Notes under the pieces: model-generated
What the model was told of the DNA's origin: nothing
The model's input: the letters and a program-made list of their open reading frames with translations, nothing else
Database searches by the model: none
Translations under genes and position numbers: made by a program
Part shown: positions 1 to 8,505 of the stretch, piece after piece
Layout of the letters: each line of letters starts with the position of its first letter
Numbering within the stretch: position 1 is the first letter of the stretch
Assembly: GCF_025780085.1 (NCBI RefSeq)
Contig: NZ_JAOXHL010000001.1
Span: 362,483-426,482 of the forward strand
Source: Ureaplasma miroungigenitalium
GTDB taxonomy: Bacteria > Bacillota_I > Bacilli_A > Mycoplasmatales > Mycoplasmoidaceae
Length of the DNA: 64,000 nucleotides
Reading direction: 5' to 3'

Positions 1-386
1 ATTTTATTAACATCATGAACTTTTTGCATGCTTGTTCGAGCGTCCGATTGATAAACTAATGATGAATGTACAAAACGGTCACAAATAATAATTTTTTGTT
101 CTGCTAACGCAGGCTTAATTGTTTTCAGCAAATGCTCGTTACGACTAGCTGCGTACAAATAAGCTAATGTTAAATTGTCAAAAAAAGCTAAGTTTTGGTG
201 AGTAAATGAGCGAATAGTTTCACAAGTTTGATTGTTATATCCGCCTGGCTCACGCGTAAAAATGAAAGCATCAATCAGCTGGTCTTGTGCTAGTTTAATC
301 TTTAATTGTTCGATAATTGTTGTTTTGCCTGCTCCATCAATTCCTTCGAACACAATGAACAGTGGTTGTTGTTTAATCTTTGGCAT
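1..386 (-). CDS. tmk: Thymidylate kinase, 3' end cut by window edge
   Basis: Phosphorylates dTMP to dTDP in the cytoplasm. The start ATG (384-386) opens MPKIKQQPLFIVFEGIDGAG and continues with KTT, a P-loop in the FEGIDGAGKTT form diagnostic of Tmk; further on are TREPGG (dTMP-binding segment) and CDRFVHSSLVYQ, matching the family D-R-Y/F-x-x-S-S motif. About 128 codons are visible; the usual length is near 210, so the C-terminal lid region lies outside the window. Its ATG overlaps the hydrolase stop codon by one base (TAATG), indicating translational coupling. Confidence 0.93.
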   Translation of the reverse strand, partial: MPKIKQQPLFIVFEGIDGAGKTTIIEQLKIKLAQDQLIDAFIFTREPGGYNNQTCETIRSFTHQNLAFFDNLTLAYLYAASRNEHLLKTIKPALAEQKIIICDRFVHSSLVYQSDARTSMQKVHDVNK

Positions 387-1231
387 TAGTGGTCACACTC
401 AATATCACTTTCATCAAAGTCATTATGTTCAAAAAAACAAATAATCTTTTTGGCAAAAGCACTAGGTTGTTCAACGTGTGGTAAATGACCGCTTTCATCA
501 AAATGAATTTGGTAAATTTTGTTTTTAGGACGGTTAAATTTCCGATAACTTCCATGCGGATCAATGATTTTATCGGCATCTCCATAAATTAAAAGGGTAG
601 GTGTATTTTGTAAATTTGCTTGCGCTTTATTTAGTGTTATCCGCGTTTTAAAGGCAAAAGCCGTATTTAGCATTAATTTCTTTAAAAAACCAGGTTTTTC
701 ATGGAAAAGTCGGTGTTGTTTTTCAAAGCGGGTTTCCGGGTTTATGTTCGAATTATTTCGAAAATCATAATATAATAGTTCAACCGTTTTTGCTGGGTTG
801 TTTTTTAAAAAACGGGGGAATAAATAAATTAAGTTAAAAAGATATTTATTAAAACCTTCATAATAGCTATTTGCTAAGACTAACTTCTTAATGCGTGTAG
901 GAATCATCTGATTGACAAGACAACTAATAGCACCACCTAATGAATGGCCAATTAAATAAAATTCTTCTATTTTTAATTCATTCACAAAATCAACTAGACT
1001 TTTAGCCATTTCAAGAATAGATACCTTAGTTAATAATTTCGAAGAAGTTAAACCATGCCCTGGCAAACCAACATAATAGCAATCATAGTCCCGAAAATAT
1101 TTATCTACTAAAAAGAAGTAATGAGGACTAGCGTTATACCCATGTACAAAAATTATTTTACCCTTACATGTTGCGGAGTCAACGGCTGGATTATAAAAAT
1201 AATTCAGGGTATTTGTTTTAATTAATTCCAT
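386..1231 (-). CDS. Alpha/beta hydrolase, esterase/lipase-like
   Basis: A 281-residue alpha/beta hydrolase. Seen in the sequence: an oxyanion-hole HGYN segment near residue 30, the nucleophile elbow GHSLGG near residue 96, an acid-bearing GDADKIID segment, and a C-terminal SGHLPHVE carrying the catalytic histidine, in the canonical order. Substrate cannot be read; lysophospholipase, carboxylesterase or similar activities are all possible. It sits 8 nt after the lysS stop and overlaps tmk by one base, so the three genes are probably co-transcribed. No signal peptide is visible, suggesting cytoplasmic action. Confidence 0.85.
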   Translation of the reverse strand: MELIKTNTLNYFYNPAVDSATCKGKIIFVHGYNASPHYFFLVDKYFRDYDCYYVGLPGHGLTSSKLLTKVSILEMAKSLVDFVNELKIEEFYLIGHSLGGAISCLVNQMIPTRIKKLVLANSYYEGFNKYLFNLIYLFPRFLKNNPAKTVELLYYDFRNNSNINPETRFEKQHRLFHEKPGFLKKLMLNTAFAFKTRITLNKAQANLQNTPTLLIYGDADKIIDPHGSYRKFNRPKNKIYQIHFDESGHLPHVEQPSAFAKKIICFFEHNDFDESDIECDH

Positions 1232-1239
1232 AATAATAC

Positions 1240-2721
1240 CTAATTATTACGATCTTTCATGTGGGGGAATAATAGGACATTACGAATAGAGTCGTTGTTA
1301 GTTAATAACATAATCAATCGATCAATTCCAATTCCAAGTCCGCCTGTCGGTGGCATCCCGTATTCTAAAGCATATAAGAACTCTTCATCTAATTCATTAG
1401 CTTCGTCATTCCCTAAATCCTTTTCGGCGATTTGATTCATAAAACGTGTTCGTTGGTCAATTGGATCATTTAATTCTGCATAAGCATTGGCAAATTCCTT
1501 TTGACCAATAAATAACTCAAAACGTTCTGTAAAACGAGGATCGTTGACACATTTTTTAGTTAATGGAGATACATCAAGCGGATGTCCATAAACAAAAGTT
1601 GGTTGAATTAATTTTTCTTCTACAAATTTTTCAAAGAATAAATTGATAATATGTCCATAAGTTTTTTGGTGCTTTTCATATTTAACTTCGTATTTATCAG
1701 CTAAAGCTAAAGCTTCTTCATCGTTTTTAACTGCATAAAAATCAACACCAACATATTCTTTAATTAAATCCACCATGTGTTGTTTTTTGAAAGGTTGATT
1801 TAAATCGATGTTAAAACCACGGAAGAAAACGTTTTCAATTTTTAAAGTTTTAACTAAGTGCTTAATCAAATTCTCAGTTAAATCCATAATATAGTCTAAA
1901 TCTTCATAAGCTGCATATAATTCAAGAGATGTAAATTCTGGGTTGTGTGTACTGTCCATACCTTCATTTCTAAAAATTCGACCAATTTCATAGACTTTTT
2001 CAAAACCACCAACAATGCATTTTTTCAAGGCAATTTCTGTAGCAATCCGTAAATAATAGTTTTTAGATAAAGTGTTGTGGAAGGTAATAAACGGTTTAGC
2101 AGCCGCTCCTCCTAAAACATCGTTTAATACGGGAGTTTCAACTTCTAAATAACCATCAGTATCTAAAAAATTACGAATTGTTTGAATGATTTTAGAACGC
2201 ATCACAAATGTTTGTTTTGATTCATCGTTCATAATTAAATCTAAATATCGATGACGAGCTTTAATTTCTTCATCAACTAAACCATGGTATTTTTCAGGTA
2301 AAACATTTAAACACTTGCTTATCAATATGATTTTCGTAACATTCAATGTTAGCTCTTGTGTATTAGTCTTCATTGCTGTTCCGTGAACCTCAACGAAATC
2401 ACCAATGTCTAACGCATTAAAAGCTTCAAAAACGTCTGAGCTAAGTTCTTTTTTGTTAATATAAATTTGAAATTTACCAGCAAAATCAGCAACAATTCCA
2501 AAAGTTCGACGAGTGTTCATTAAACGTCCGGCCATGACTACTTCTGCACTCGTTTGTTCATGCAACTCTTCTTTTGTAAAATGATTAAATTCGGCTACAA
2601 ATTGCGCTGAATCGTGTGTTCTTTTAACCTTTGTAATTGCAAAAGGGTCTTGTTTATTTCCTTGTAATTGTGCTAATTTTTCACGTCTGATTATTTCTTG
2701 ATCACTAAGTTTTCTTTCCAT
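1240..2721 (-). CDS. lysS: Lysyl-tRNA synthetase, class II
   Basis: Charges tRNA-Lys with lysine. 493 residues, normal for bacterial class II LysRS. The N-terminal OB-fold anticodon-binding region includes GRLMNTRRTFGIVADFAGK; the catalytic core shows motif 1 (RHRYLDLIMND), motif 2 (FRNEGMDSTHNPEFTSLE) and motif 3 (GLGIGIDRLIMLL). First gene of the leftward lysS-hydrolase-tmk cluster. The ATG at 2719-2721 is preceded by AAAGGTATTTT on the coding strand, an adequate ribosome binding site. Confidence 0.97.
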   Translation of the reverse strand: MERKLSDQEIIRREKLAQLQGNKQDPFAITKVKRTHDSAQFVAEFNHFTKEELHEQTSAEVVMAGRLMNTRRTFGIVADFAGKFQIYINKKELSSDVFEAFNALDIGDFVEVHGTAMKTNTQELTLNVTKIILISKCLNVLPEKYHGLVDEEIKARHRYLDLIMNDESKQTFVMRSKIIQTIRNFLDTDGYLEVETPVLNDVLGGAAAKPFITFHNTLSKNYYLRIATEIALKKCIVGGFEKVYEIGRIFRNEGMDSTHNPEFTSLELYAAYEDLDYIMDLTENLIKHLVKTLKIENVFFRGFNIDLNQPFKKQHMVDLIKEYVGVDFYAVKNDEEALALADKYEVKYEKHQKTYGHIINLFFEKFVEEKLIQPTFVYGHPLDVSPLTKKCVNDPRFTERFELFIGQKEFANAYAELNDPIDQRTRFMNQIAEKDLGNDEANELDEEFLYALEYGMPPTGGLGIGIDRLIMLLTNNDSIRNVLLFPHMKDRNN

Positions 2722-2753
2722 AAAATACCTTTCTCATTTGATTAATAAAAACA

Positions 2754-2771
2754 ACCCATAATAAAATGGGT
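2754..2771 (-). terminator. Small hairpin upstream of lysS
   Basis: On the minus strand ACCCAT and ATGGGT form a 6-bp stem with a 6-nt loop, followed by TTGTTTTTATT. It lies between the strong rpsO terminator and lysS. It could be a weak second terminator or a leader structure of lysS. Confidence 0.35.
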
Positions 2772-2786
2772 CTATATAATAATTAT

Positions 2787-2821
2787 ATAAAAAATACATT
2801 CTCTTTCGTAGAGAATGTATT
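2787..2821 (-). terminator. Rho-independent terminator of rpsO
   Basis: A 12-bp perfect inverted repeat (2793-2804 with 2810-2821, arms reading AATACATTCTCT) with a 5-nt loop, followed on the minus strand by a T run. It begins 8 nt after the rpsO stop. Confidence 0.9.
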
Positions 2822-2828
2822 GGATAAA

Positions 2829-3098
2829 TTATCCACGTAAATTAAGTTGTTTAATTAGTTCACGGTATGCATTAATATCTTTACGTTGTAGGTATGATAA
2901 TAAACGTTTACGGTGAGCAACTTTTTTATATAGTCCACGTTTTGAAATTTTATCTTTTTTATTAGCAACTAAGTGAGTTGTTAATGATGTAATTTCAGCC
3001 GTTAGAATTGCAATTTGAACTTCAGTTTTACCAGTATTTTCAGCTGATCCACCAAATTGAATTGCTAATTCTTGTTTAGTTTTTTTACTAACTGCCAT
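2829..3098 (-). CDS. rpsO: 30S ribosomal protein S15
   Basis: Primary 16S-binding protein of the small-subunit platform. 89 residues, the normal length; it has the signature GSAENTGKTEVQIAILT near the N-terminus, then HRKRLLSYLQRKD and YRELIKQLNLRG at the end. The start chosen is MAVSKKTK at 3098, with AAAGGAG 6 nt upstream; the longer upstream reading lacks a binding site and is not S15-like. Monocistronic between two terminators. Confidence 0.97.
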   Translation of the reverse strand: MAVSKKTKQELAIQFGGSAENTGKTEVQIAILTAEITSLTTHLVANKKDKISKRGLYKKVAHRKRLLSYLQRKDINAYRELIKQLNLRG

Positions 3099-3189
3099 AT
3101 TTTTCTCCTTTGTTAAATAAAATAAACCATATACAATGTTAAACACGGAGTATGTCAAACAAAGCAAAGGTATAAACTATATTATTATA

Positions 3190-3222
3190 AAGAAAAAATG
3201 TGGTTTTGTAAATACCACATTT
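3190..3222 (-). terminator. Terminator of the fakA-plsX-rnc operon
   Basis: Stem AAATGTGGT / ACCACATTT (3196-3204 with 3214-3222), 9-nt loop, followed on the minus strand by TTTTTTCTTT. It begins immediately after the rnc stop. Confidence 0.85.
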
Positions 3223-3227
3223 GTTCA

Positions 3228-4016
3228 TTATTGTTTCGTTGATGACGGTTTTTTTGTTTTTGTTTGCAGGTTATTTAAAACTTCATATCCGCTCCCTGAC
3301 AATTTTGCTAGAGCGTTGGCTGCTGCATCCTGTTCAGCATCCTTGCGATTAGGACCATAACCAATACCATATTTACTACCATTTCAATATAATGTTGCTT
3401 GTTTTAAATTATGAGATAATTCCTCATATTCATAACTAATAGTACTCAAAGAGTTCTTTTGAACAATCTCTTGAAAAATAGTCTTGTAATCTTTCAACGA
3501 ATTAATTTGTCCTTGTTTATAAAAATTAATTAAGGTTGCATCAATTATTCGTTGTGCTTTTTTAATCCCTTGATCTTGAGCAACAGCTCCAATAAAAGCC
3601 TCGAAAACGTCTTCATAGATTTTATCCATATTAGCTTTTTTGGAATTTTCTTTATTATTGAATTCAGCACCGTTCCCAAAAATAATTAAGTTGTTCAAGC
3701 CAATTAATTGGGCCGCTTGCGACAATGTCGCTGAGCAAACTAACTTAGAACGAATTCTTGTCATTTCGCCTTCGTTTAATTTTTTATTAGTATGTTTTTC
3801 AGTTTGCGAGAAAACAAAGTTTGTGACAATTCATTGAATACAAGCGTCGCCTAAAAATTCCAAACGCTGATAGTTATAATCTAAATTATTCTCATTAGCG
3901 TAAGTTTTATGTGTTAAGGCTTCAATATAAATGCTGAGTTTTTTTGGTTCAATATGTAATTTTTTTAAAAACTTTCTGATTTCAGAAAGATGTTTACTCA
4001 TGTTCTCTTTGGTCAT
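3228..4016 (-). CDS. rnc: Ribonuclease III
   Basis: Double-strand-specific endonuclease that processes rRNA precursors. Two TGA codons (near 3832 and 3384) must be read as Trp to give 262 residues. Seen: the catalytic signature YQRLEFLGDA near residue 50, the second acidic helix DKIYEDVFEAFIGAV near residue 130, and a C-terminal double-stranded-RNA-binding domain ending in KDAEQDAAANALAKL. The first ATG (4016) lies inside the plsX end; MSKHL at 4001, preceded by AAAGAG, is an alternative start. Either way it overlaps plsX. Last gene of the fakA-plsX-rnc operon. Confidence 0.95.
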
Positions 4017-5004
4017 AAAATCGTTTTAAATTTTCAGTTATTTCCTCTAATGCATTATTTTTAATATTATCATATAAGACATTTAGCGAAGCGCTAAATT
4101 GTTTTTCATCAGCTGATCCGTGAGCTTTTACTAAAATGCTTTTTGTACCTAAGACAAATGCACCAGCAGTGTTTCGGTAATCAAAAAATGATTTCATTTT
4201 TTTAAAAATTGGAATCGAAAATAATGCTGCTAGGCAATGACGTTTCTTTTTATATTCTTGTTTCAAGAAACTAGTCAGTGTTTTTGCTGTACCTTCTAAG
4301 GATTTTAAAACTAAATTCCCACTAAACCCATCAGTAACAATCACGTCTGCTGGATGTTCAAGGATAGTTTTTGGTTCAATGAAACCTTGGTAGTTTAAAT
4401 TTAATTCTTTATCATGTTCTTTAAATAAGGCGTTCGCCTTCTTAACTAAAGCATTACCTTTAATTTCTTCTGAAGCTATGTTTAAGATTTTCACCACGGG
4501 GTTAGTAACTCTTTTAGCTGCGATAACTTTCGCCATGATTGCGTAGTTTAATAAATCATATTCGTCCACTTCAATTGAAGCTCCTACGTCCAATAGATTC
4601 AAGCCAACACCATCAACAGTTGGCACAAAAGGCATGAAAGCGGGTTTTTTAATATGATCAATTAAGCCTATGATACTATAAGCATAATATACAAATACAG
4701 CCGAATTAGCAGCAGATAATAACCCTTGGTAAGAAGAATCGTCTTTTAATTTCTTAAAAGCCATTGATAAAGATGAATCACGCTTATGACGAATACTCAA
4801 TACGCTGTCATCTTGACTAATAAATTCATTAGCATGTAGAATAGGAAATTCGTTTTGACTAGTAAATAGAGGGCGAATTAACTGTTCATCACCTACTAAA
4901 GTAATTTCTACTTCTGGATGTTTTTTAACAAAGTTGCGGGCTGCATTAATCGCGTGTGATAGTGGATTTTCATAACCCATCACATCAAATAAAATTTTGT
5001 ACAT
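3994..5004 (-). CDS. plsX: Phosphate acyltransferase PlsX
   Basis: Interconverts acyl-ACP and acyl-phosphate, supplying acyl-phosphate for phosphatidic acid synthesis at the membrane. 336 residues from MYKILFDVMGYENP, which aligns with the family start (MxIAxDAMGGD); the upstream in-frame ATG at 5019 is disfavoured because it overlaps fakA and adds non-family residues. DVIVTDGFSGNLVLKSLEG is the conserved PlsX core. It begins one base after the fakA stop, consistent with FakA handing it acyl-phosphate. No acyl carrier protein gene is in the window. Confidence 0.94.
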   Translation of the reverse strand: MYKILFDVMGYENPLSHAINAARNFVKKHPEVEITLVGDEQLIRPLFTSQNEFPILHANEFISQDDSVLSIRHKRDSSLSMAFKKLKDDSSYQGLLSAANSAVFVYYAYSIIGLIDHIKKPAFMPFVPTVDGVGLNLLDVGASIEVDEYDLLNYAIMAKVIAAKRVTNPVVKILNIASEEIKGNALVKKANALFKEHDKELNLNYQGFIEPKTILEHPADVIVTDGFSGNLVLKSLEGTAKTLTSFLKQEYKKKRHCLAALFSIPIFKKMKSFFDYRNTAGAFVLGTKSILVKAHGSADEKQFSASLNVLYDNIKNNALEEITENLKRFYDQREHE

Positions 5005-5005
5005 A

Positions 5006-6688
5006 TTATTGAATTCCAATATAGTAGTCGTAAAGTTTTTGTTCTGTATGAATCACTTCACACAAAATGTTGTGATGCGTGCTTAGATATTCATTAATTT
5101 GTTCAATATCATTTGCTTTAGCATTTTTACCAGCATATAAGTAGCAAATTTCTGGGTGTTTTTTTAAATCAATTAGTACTTGAATAGTTTGTTTCAAGTT
5201 TTTTAATGAATCATTGCTAGCACTAACAATCTTTTTATTAATAATTCCAATGTAATCATTTTTGTTCACTCGAAGATTTTCGAAATTAACATTTTTAATT
5301 GATCGTGAAATTTTGGCTGATATCGCTTTTTTGATTCCCTTGATCATGTCTTTCGAGTTTTTAACAGCGTTGTTTCGTTCGTCAAATAATGAAATGGCAA
5401 TCAATGCTTCGAATACATTTTTTCCTGGGATAATAAAACAGTTAATATTTTGTTCAGCAGCCAGCTTAGCTGCGTGATCAGCCGCCATAATGTAATTAGG
5501 ATCATCAGTAACGATAAAAACATTTTTTGATTCAGCTTTAAGAATTAAATCAACATAGTCTTGAATTGAAGGAATGTTTTCATCCTCAGTCACTAAAATA
5601 TGTTCTAGTCCGTAGTCGGTTACAAATAAAGTTTTGAACTTAGCTGATGGTACACTAACAATAATTTGTTGATCGTGTACAAAATCTGGAGTTTTTTTCT
5701 TTTCTAAAGCAATTCCTTTTTGCTTCAATGTTTCATAAAATTGATTAGTCATATTTTCAATTTTAATTTTGTCAAACTCACCATATTTTTGTGAAATTTG
5801 AAGTAATTTATGTGGCGTTAGGGTATGAATGTGAACTTTAACATAGTCATCATCATGTACTAAGACTAAACTATCGCCAATTTGTTCTAATTCAGATTTG
5901 TAGTTAGACAAATTAAAAGGTTTTTTGTTTGGCGCATCTGGAATGATTTTGTGATTCAAATTCATCACGATTTCACTACAATAACCAAAACTTTCTGTTT
6001 CGTCATGTTGTGTTACAAAATCAGTTTTTTTCACATTATGTTGTTTGTATTCTTCTCATTTTTTTTCGGTGTTATCTGTTGCTTTTTCATCAAGCACTGA
6101 TAACATTCCCTTGAAGAAAGTAAGCAATCCATAAGCTCCCGAGTCCACAACATTAGCTTCTTTTAGTGAATCTAACATTTCTGTTGTTTGACTAGCAACA
6201 TCAGAAGCAACTTCCACTATTTTTTGGAAAAATTCGTTTATATTATTAAATTCCATTGCAGGAATTTTTTCAGATAGAATGCGGATAACTGTAAGCATTG
6301 TCCCTTCTACAGGGTTACTTACTGAATCATAAGCTTTTTTGGCAGCTAAAATTAAACCTTCCTGGAAGTCTTTGATTTCCATTGTGTCTGATTCGGCATT
6401 TAAAGCATCTAAAAAACCTCGGAAAATTTGTGAGAAAATTACTCCCGAATTTCCCCGAGCATTCATTAATAGACCTTTAGCATATGCTGAACTAAAGTTC
6501 GCATAATTTAAAGATTCGTCGCTAACATAGTCTAACGCACCACTTGTGGTTGTTTTCATATTCGATCCAGTATCACCATCTGGTACAGGAAAGATGTTTA
6601 ATTCGTTAATGTATGTATATTCTTCAGCTAGCGATTTCGTTCCAGCAAAAATCATTTTACGGAACAAACTAATTGGTATCTTTTTCAT
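5006..6688 (-). CDS. fakA: Fatty acid kinase catalytic subunit (DAK2 / YloV family)
   Basis: Phosphorylates fatty acids presented by a FakB carrier, producing acyl-phosphate for lipid synthesis from host fatty acids. One 560-residue gene when a TGA near 6056 is read as Trp; the family is about 550. Seen: FPVPDGDTGSNM, the nucleotide/Mg-binding DAK2 motif, near residue 33; NARGNSGVIFSQIFRG near residue 75; NPVEGTMLTVIR; then a middle domain with HIHTLTP and a C-terminal DegV-like half. Downstream plsX fits this role. The FakB partner is not in the window. Confidence 0.92.
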
Positions 6689-6709
6689 AATATCATCCTA
6701 AATCTTCTG

Positions 6710-6829
6710 AATATCTAGTGTTAATAACTCATATAATTAATTAATAATCTTGTTTTTAACCAAAATATGATTTATTATAAACATTAATATATTATAATTA
6801 AATACAATTAAAAAACACCACTAGATATT
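6710..6829. repeat. 11-bp inverted repeats bracketing the fakA/rpmB intergenic region
   Basis: AATATCTAGTG at 6710-6720 and its exact reverse complement CACTAGATATT at 6819-6829 lie 98 bp apart around a very AT-rich stretch between divergent fakA and rpmB. The left copy is about 20 bp upstream of the fakA start. They could be paired operators of a regulator acting on both promoters; no regulator for them is recognised here. Confidence 0.5.
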
Positions 6830-6838
6830 AAATAAACG

Positions 6839-6912
6839 GCTTTTTGTCTAATATTTATGGACAAAAGCAATGTTTTTTAGTAAAATAAATAAGTATTTGT
6901 GTAATCACACAA
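6839..6912 (+). promoter_or_regulatory. Structured leader of rpmB
   Basis: Two hairpins precede rpmB. The first pairs GCTTTTTGTC (6839-6848) with GACAAAAGC (6860-6868) with one bulged T and is followed by AATGTTTTTT, which resembles an attenuator. The second pairs TTGTGT (6897-6902) with ACACAA (6907-6912) around a 4-nt loop. Neither matches a regulatory family that I recognise. Confidence 0.35.
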
Positions 6913-6936
6913 TATTGTTATTGAAAGGAACCACAT

Positions 6937-7134
6937 ATGGCACGAAGAGACCAGTTAACTAACAAAAAGGCAATGTCTGGAAATACTAGATCACACGCTA
7001 TGAATCACTCACGTCGTCGTTGAAACCTTAACTTACAATACGTAACCATTAAAACCGAAAATGGTGGCACTCAAAGAGTTAAAGTTTCTGCAAAAACAAT
7101 GAAAACATTACGTAAACATAATATGTTAGCGTAA
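6937..7134 (+). CDS. rpmB: 50S ribosomal protein L28
   Basis: Large-subunit protein of 65 residues, normal for L28 in Mollicutes. It opens MARRDQLTNKKAMSGNTRSH, includes NHSRRRWNLNLQ with the Trp encoded by TGA at 7021, and ends KTMKTLRKHNMLA. The ribosome binding site AAAGGA sits upstream of the ATG. The internal TGA makes it easy to miss in a standard-code scan. Transcribed alone, divergent from fakA and convergent with rpiB. Confidence 0.96.
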
Positions 7135-7161
7135 TCACCTACGTGATTTTTTATAAAAAAT

Positions 7162-7190
7162 AAAAAACCTTGGCTGTCCAAGGTTTTTTA
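7162..7190. terminator. Bidirectional terminator between rpmB and rpiB
   Basis: A 12-bp perfect stem (7162-7173 with 7178-7189, core CCTTGG/CCAAGG) with a CTGT loop and A6/T6 flanks on both sides. It serves rpmB on plus and upp-rpiB on minus. Confidence 0.92.
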
Positions 7191-7191
7191 T

Positions 7192-7674
7192 TTATTTTTT
7201 TGCTTTGTTTTCGTATTCAGTAATTAGTGCAATGCGGTCTTCGTGTCGTTCGTGTGAGAACTCTGCGGCTAAATAGGCTTTTAACATCTTCTTAATTTCT
7301 TCAAGTGAATGTTCGCGTGCCCCGATGCAAACCACATTGGCGTTGTTGTGTTCTTTTGCTAAATTTGCTGAGCTTACATTATAAACTAGCGCGGCGCGAA
7401 TACCACTAACTTTGTTGGCTGCTATGCTCATGCCAATACCTGTTCCGCATAATAAAACACCGACGCTGTTCGCGTCTTCTTGCACACTTTGCGCTACTTT
7501 CACTGCGTAGTTAGGATAGTCAACTCGACCATCACATGAGCTTGGTCCTTCGTCCTCTACAAAATAGCCTAGTGATTTTAAATAATCAATAACTTCACTT
7601 TTAATTTCGTAAACCGCGTGGTCATTACCGAAATAAATTTTTTTATTTTGTTCCAAAGATACGGTCTCCTGCAT
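7192..7674 (-). CDS. rpiB: Ribose-5-phosphate isomerase B (RpiB/LacB family)
   Basis: Interconverts ribulose-5-phosphate and ribose-5-phosphate in the non-oxidative pentose phosphate pathway. 160 residues, slightly above the usual ~150. Seen: the substrate-binding GNDHAVYEIK near the N-terminus, the active-site loop LLCGTGIGMSIAANK, and IGAREHS. The ATG at 7674 overlaps the end of upp by 32 nt; a TTG at 7656 with GGAG 9 nt upstream gives a 154-residue protein and is an equally good start. Coupled to upp, which consumes PRPP derived from ribose-5-phosphate. Confidence 0.92.
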   Translation of the reverse strand: MQETVSLEQNKKIYFGNDHAVYEIKSEVIDYLKSLGYFVEDEGPSSCDGRVDYPNYAVKVAQSVQEDANSVGVLLCGTGIGMSIAANKVSGIRAALVYNVSSANLAKEHNNANVVCIGAREHSLEEIKKMLKAYLAAEFSHERHEDRIALITEYENKAKK

Positions 7675-8266
7675 CCCCTAATCCAGGGACGATGTATCCG
7701 TGTTCGTTTAGTTTTTCATCTAAAGCTCCAGCATAAATGTCAACGTCTGGGTGCGCTTCTTGAACGTTTTTAATACCTTCTGGTGAAGCAACAATACAGA
7801 TGAATTTAATTGATTTAGGTTTGTATTTTTTAATAATGTCAGCAGCAGCAATCACTGAACCACCAGTGGCTAACATAGGGTCTAAGATAATAACATCAGA
7901 TTCACTAATGTTGTGAGGGAATTTTTTGAAATATTCAATTGGTTGTAACGTTTCTTCGTTACGGTATAATCCAATATGTCCGATGGTAGCAGTAGGAATT
8001 AAACGTTTAACACCATCTACCATTCCAATTCCTGCACGTAAAATTGGCACTAAGCAAATTTTATTTTTTAATTTAAAACCTGTTGCTTGGTCAACTACTG
8101 GAGTGTCGATCAGAATATTTTTTAATGTTAAATCTTTGGTTGCTTCATAAACCATTAATTGTGTCAACTCTTCTAAATTTGTTCGGAAAATAGTCGAAAC
8201 AGTTTCTTTTTTACGCATTCTAGTTAATTTATCTTTAACTAATGGGTGATCAATAATTTTGTACAC
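7643..8266 (-). CDS. upp: Uracil phosphoribosyltransferase
   Basis: Pyrimidine salvage: uracil + PRPP to UMP. 207 residues, normal length. Seen: LVPILRAGIGMVDG (substrate loop), the PRPP-binding ILDPMLATGGSVIAAADIIK near residue 125, and PGLGDAGDRIFGTK at the C-terminus, the conserved uracil-binding end. The ATG is preceded by AGAGGAT. First gene of the upp-rpiB pair. Confidence 0.96.
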   Translation of the reverse strand: MYKIIDHPLVKDKLTRMRKKETVSTIFRTNLEELTQLMVYEATKDLTLKNILIDTPVVDQATGFKLKNKICLVPILRAGIGMVDGVKRLIPTATIGHIGLYRNEETLQPIEYFKKFPHNISESDVIILDPMLATGGSVIAAADIIKKYKPKSIKFICIVASPEGIKNVQEAHPDVDIYAGALDEKLNEHGYIVPGLGDAGDRIFGTK

Positions 8267-8334
8267 AATGATAATCCTCTTTTTTTACTTTTATACATAT
8301 TATAAAGCAATCATTTTTAAACATGAAAAGAAAT

Positions 8335-8364
8335 AAAAAAAGTTAGCACAAAAATGCTAACTTT
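8335..8364 (-). terminator. Hairpin terminator downstream of the SRP RNA
   Basis: A 10-bp perfect stem AAAGTTAGCA / TGCTAACTTT (8339-8348 with 8355-8364), 6-nt loop, followed on minus by TTTTTTT. A backup terminator to the T6 at the SRP RNA 3' end, also shielding upp. Confidence 0.85.
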
Positions 8365-8375
8365 ACTTGTAAAAA

Positions 8376-8460
8376 AGTGTCATTACACATAAAAAGATTA
8401 TGCTATTGCTGCTGGATCTCTCCCCTGACAAGATACGCCACTTAATATTGTAATGACATA
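8376..8460 (-). ncRNA. ffs: Signal recognition particle RNA, small (4.5S) type
   Basis: On the minus strand the segment reads CTTGTCAGG, GGA, GAGA, TCC, AGCAGC, AATAG: the SRP helix-8 hallmark, with GUCAGG opposite AGCAGC as the symmetric loop that binds Ffh, a GGA/UCC apical stem and a GNRA (GAGA) tetraloop. The ends pair as TGTCATTACA with TGTAATGACA, and the RNA runs into TTTTTT. Length is about 85 nt, the short mycoplasmal form. It guides membrane and secreted proteins to the translocon. Own promoter just upstream; exact ends are estimated. Confidence 0.9.
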
Positions 8461-8463
8461 TTA

Positions 8464-8491
8464 ATTATAAAGAATTATTTTAATTTTGCAA
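8464..8491 (-). promoter_or_regulatory. Promoter of the SRP RNA gene
   Basis: On minus, -35 TTGCAA (8486-8491), 16-bp spacer and a perfect -10 TATAAT (8464-8469). This places the transcription start near 8457, at the inferred SRP RNA 5' end. Confidence 0.75.
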
Positions 8492-8505
8492 TAAATCTCT
8501 TGTTT

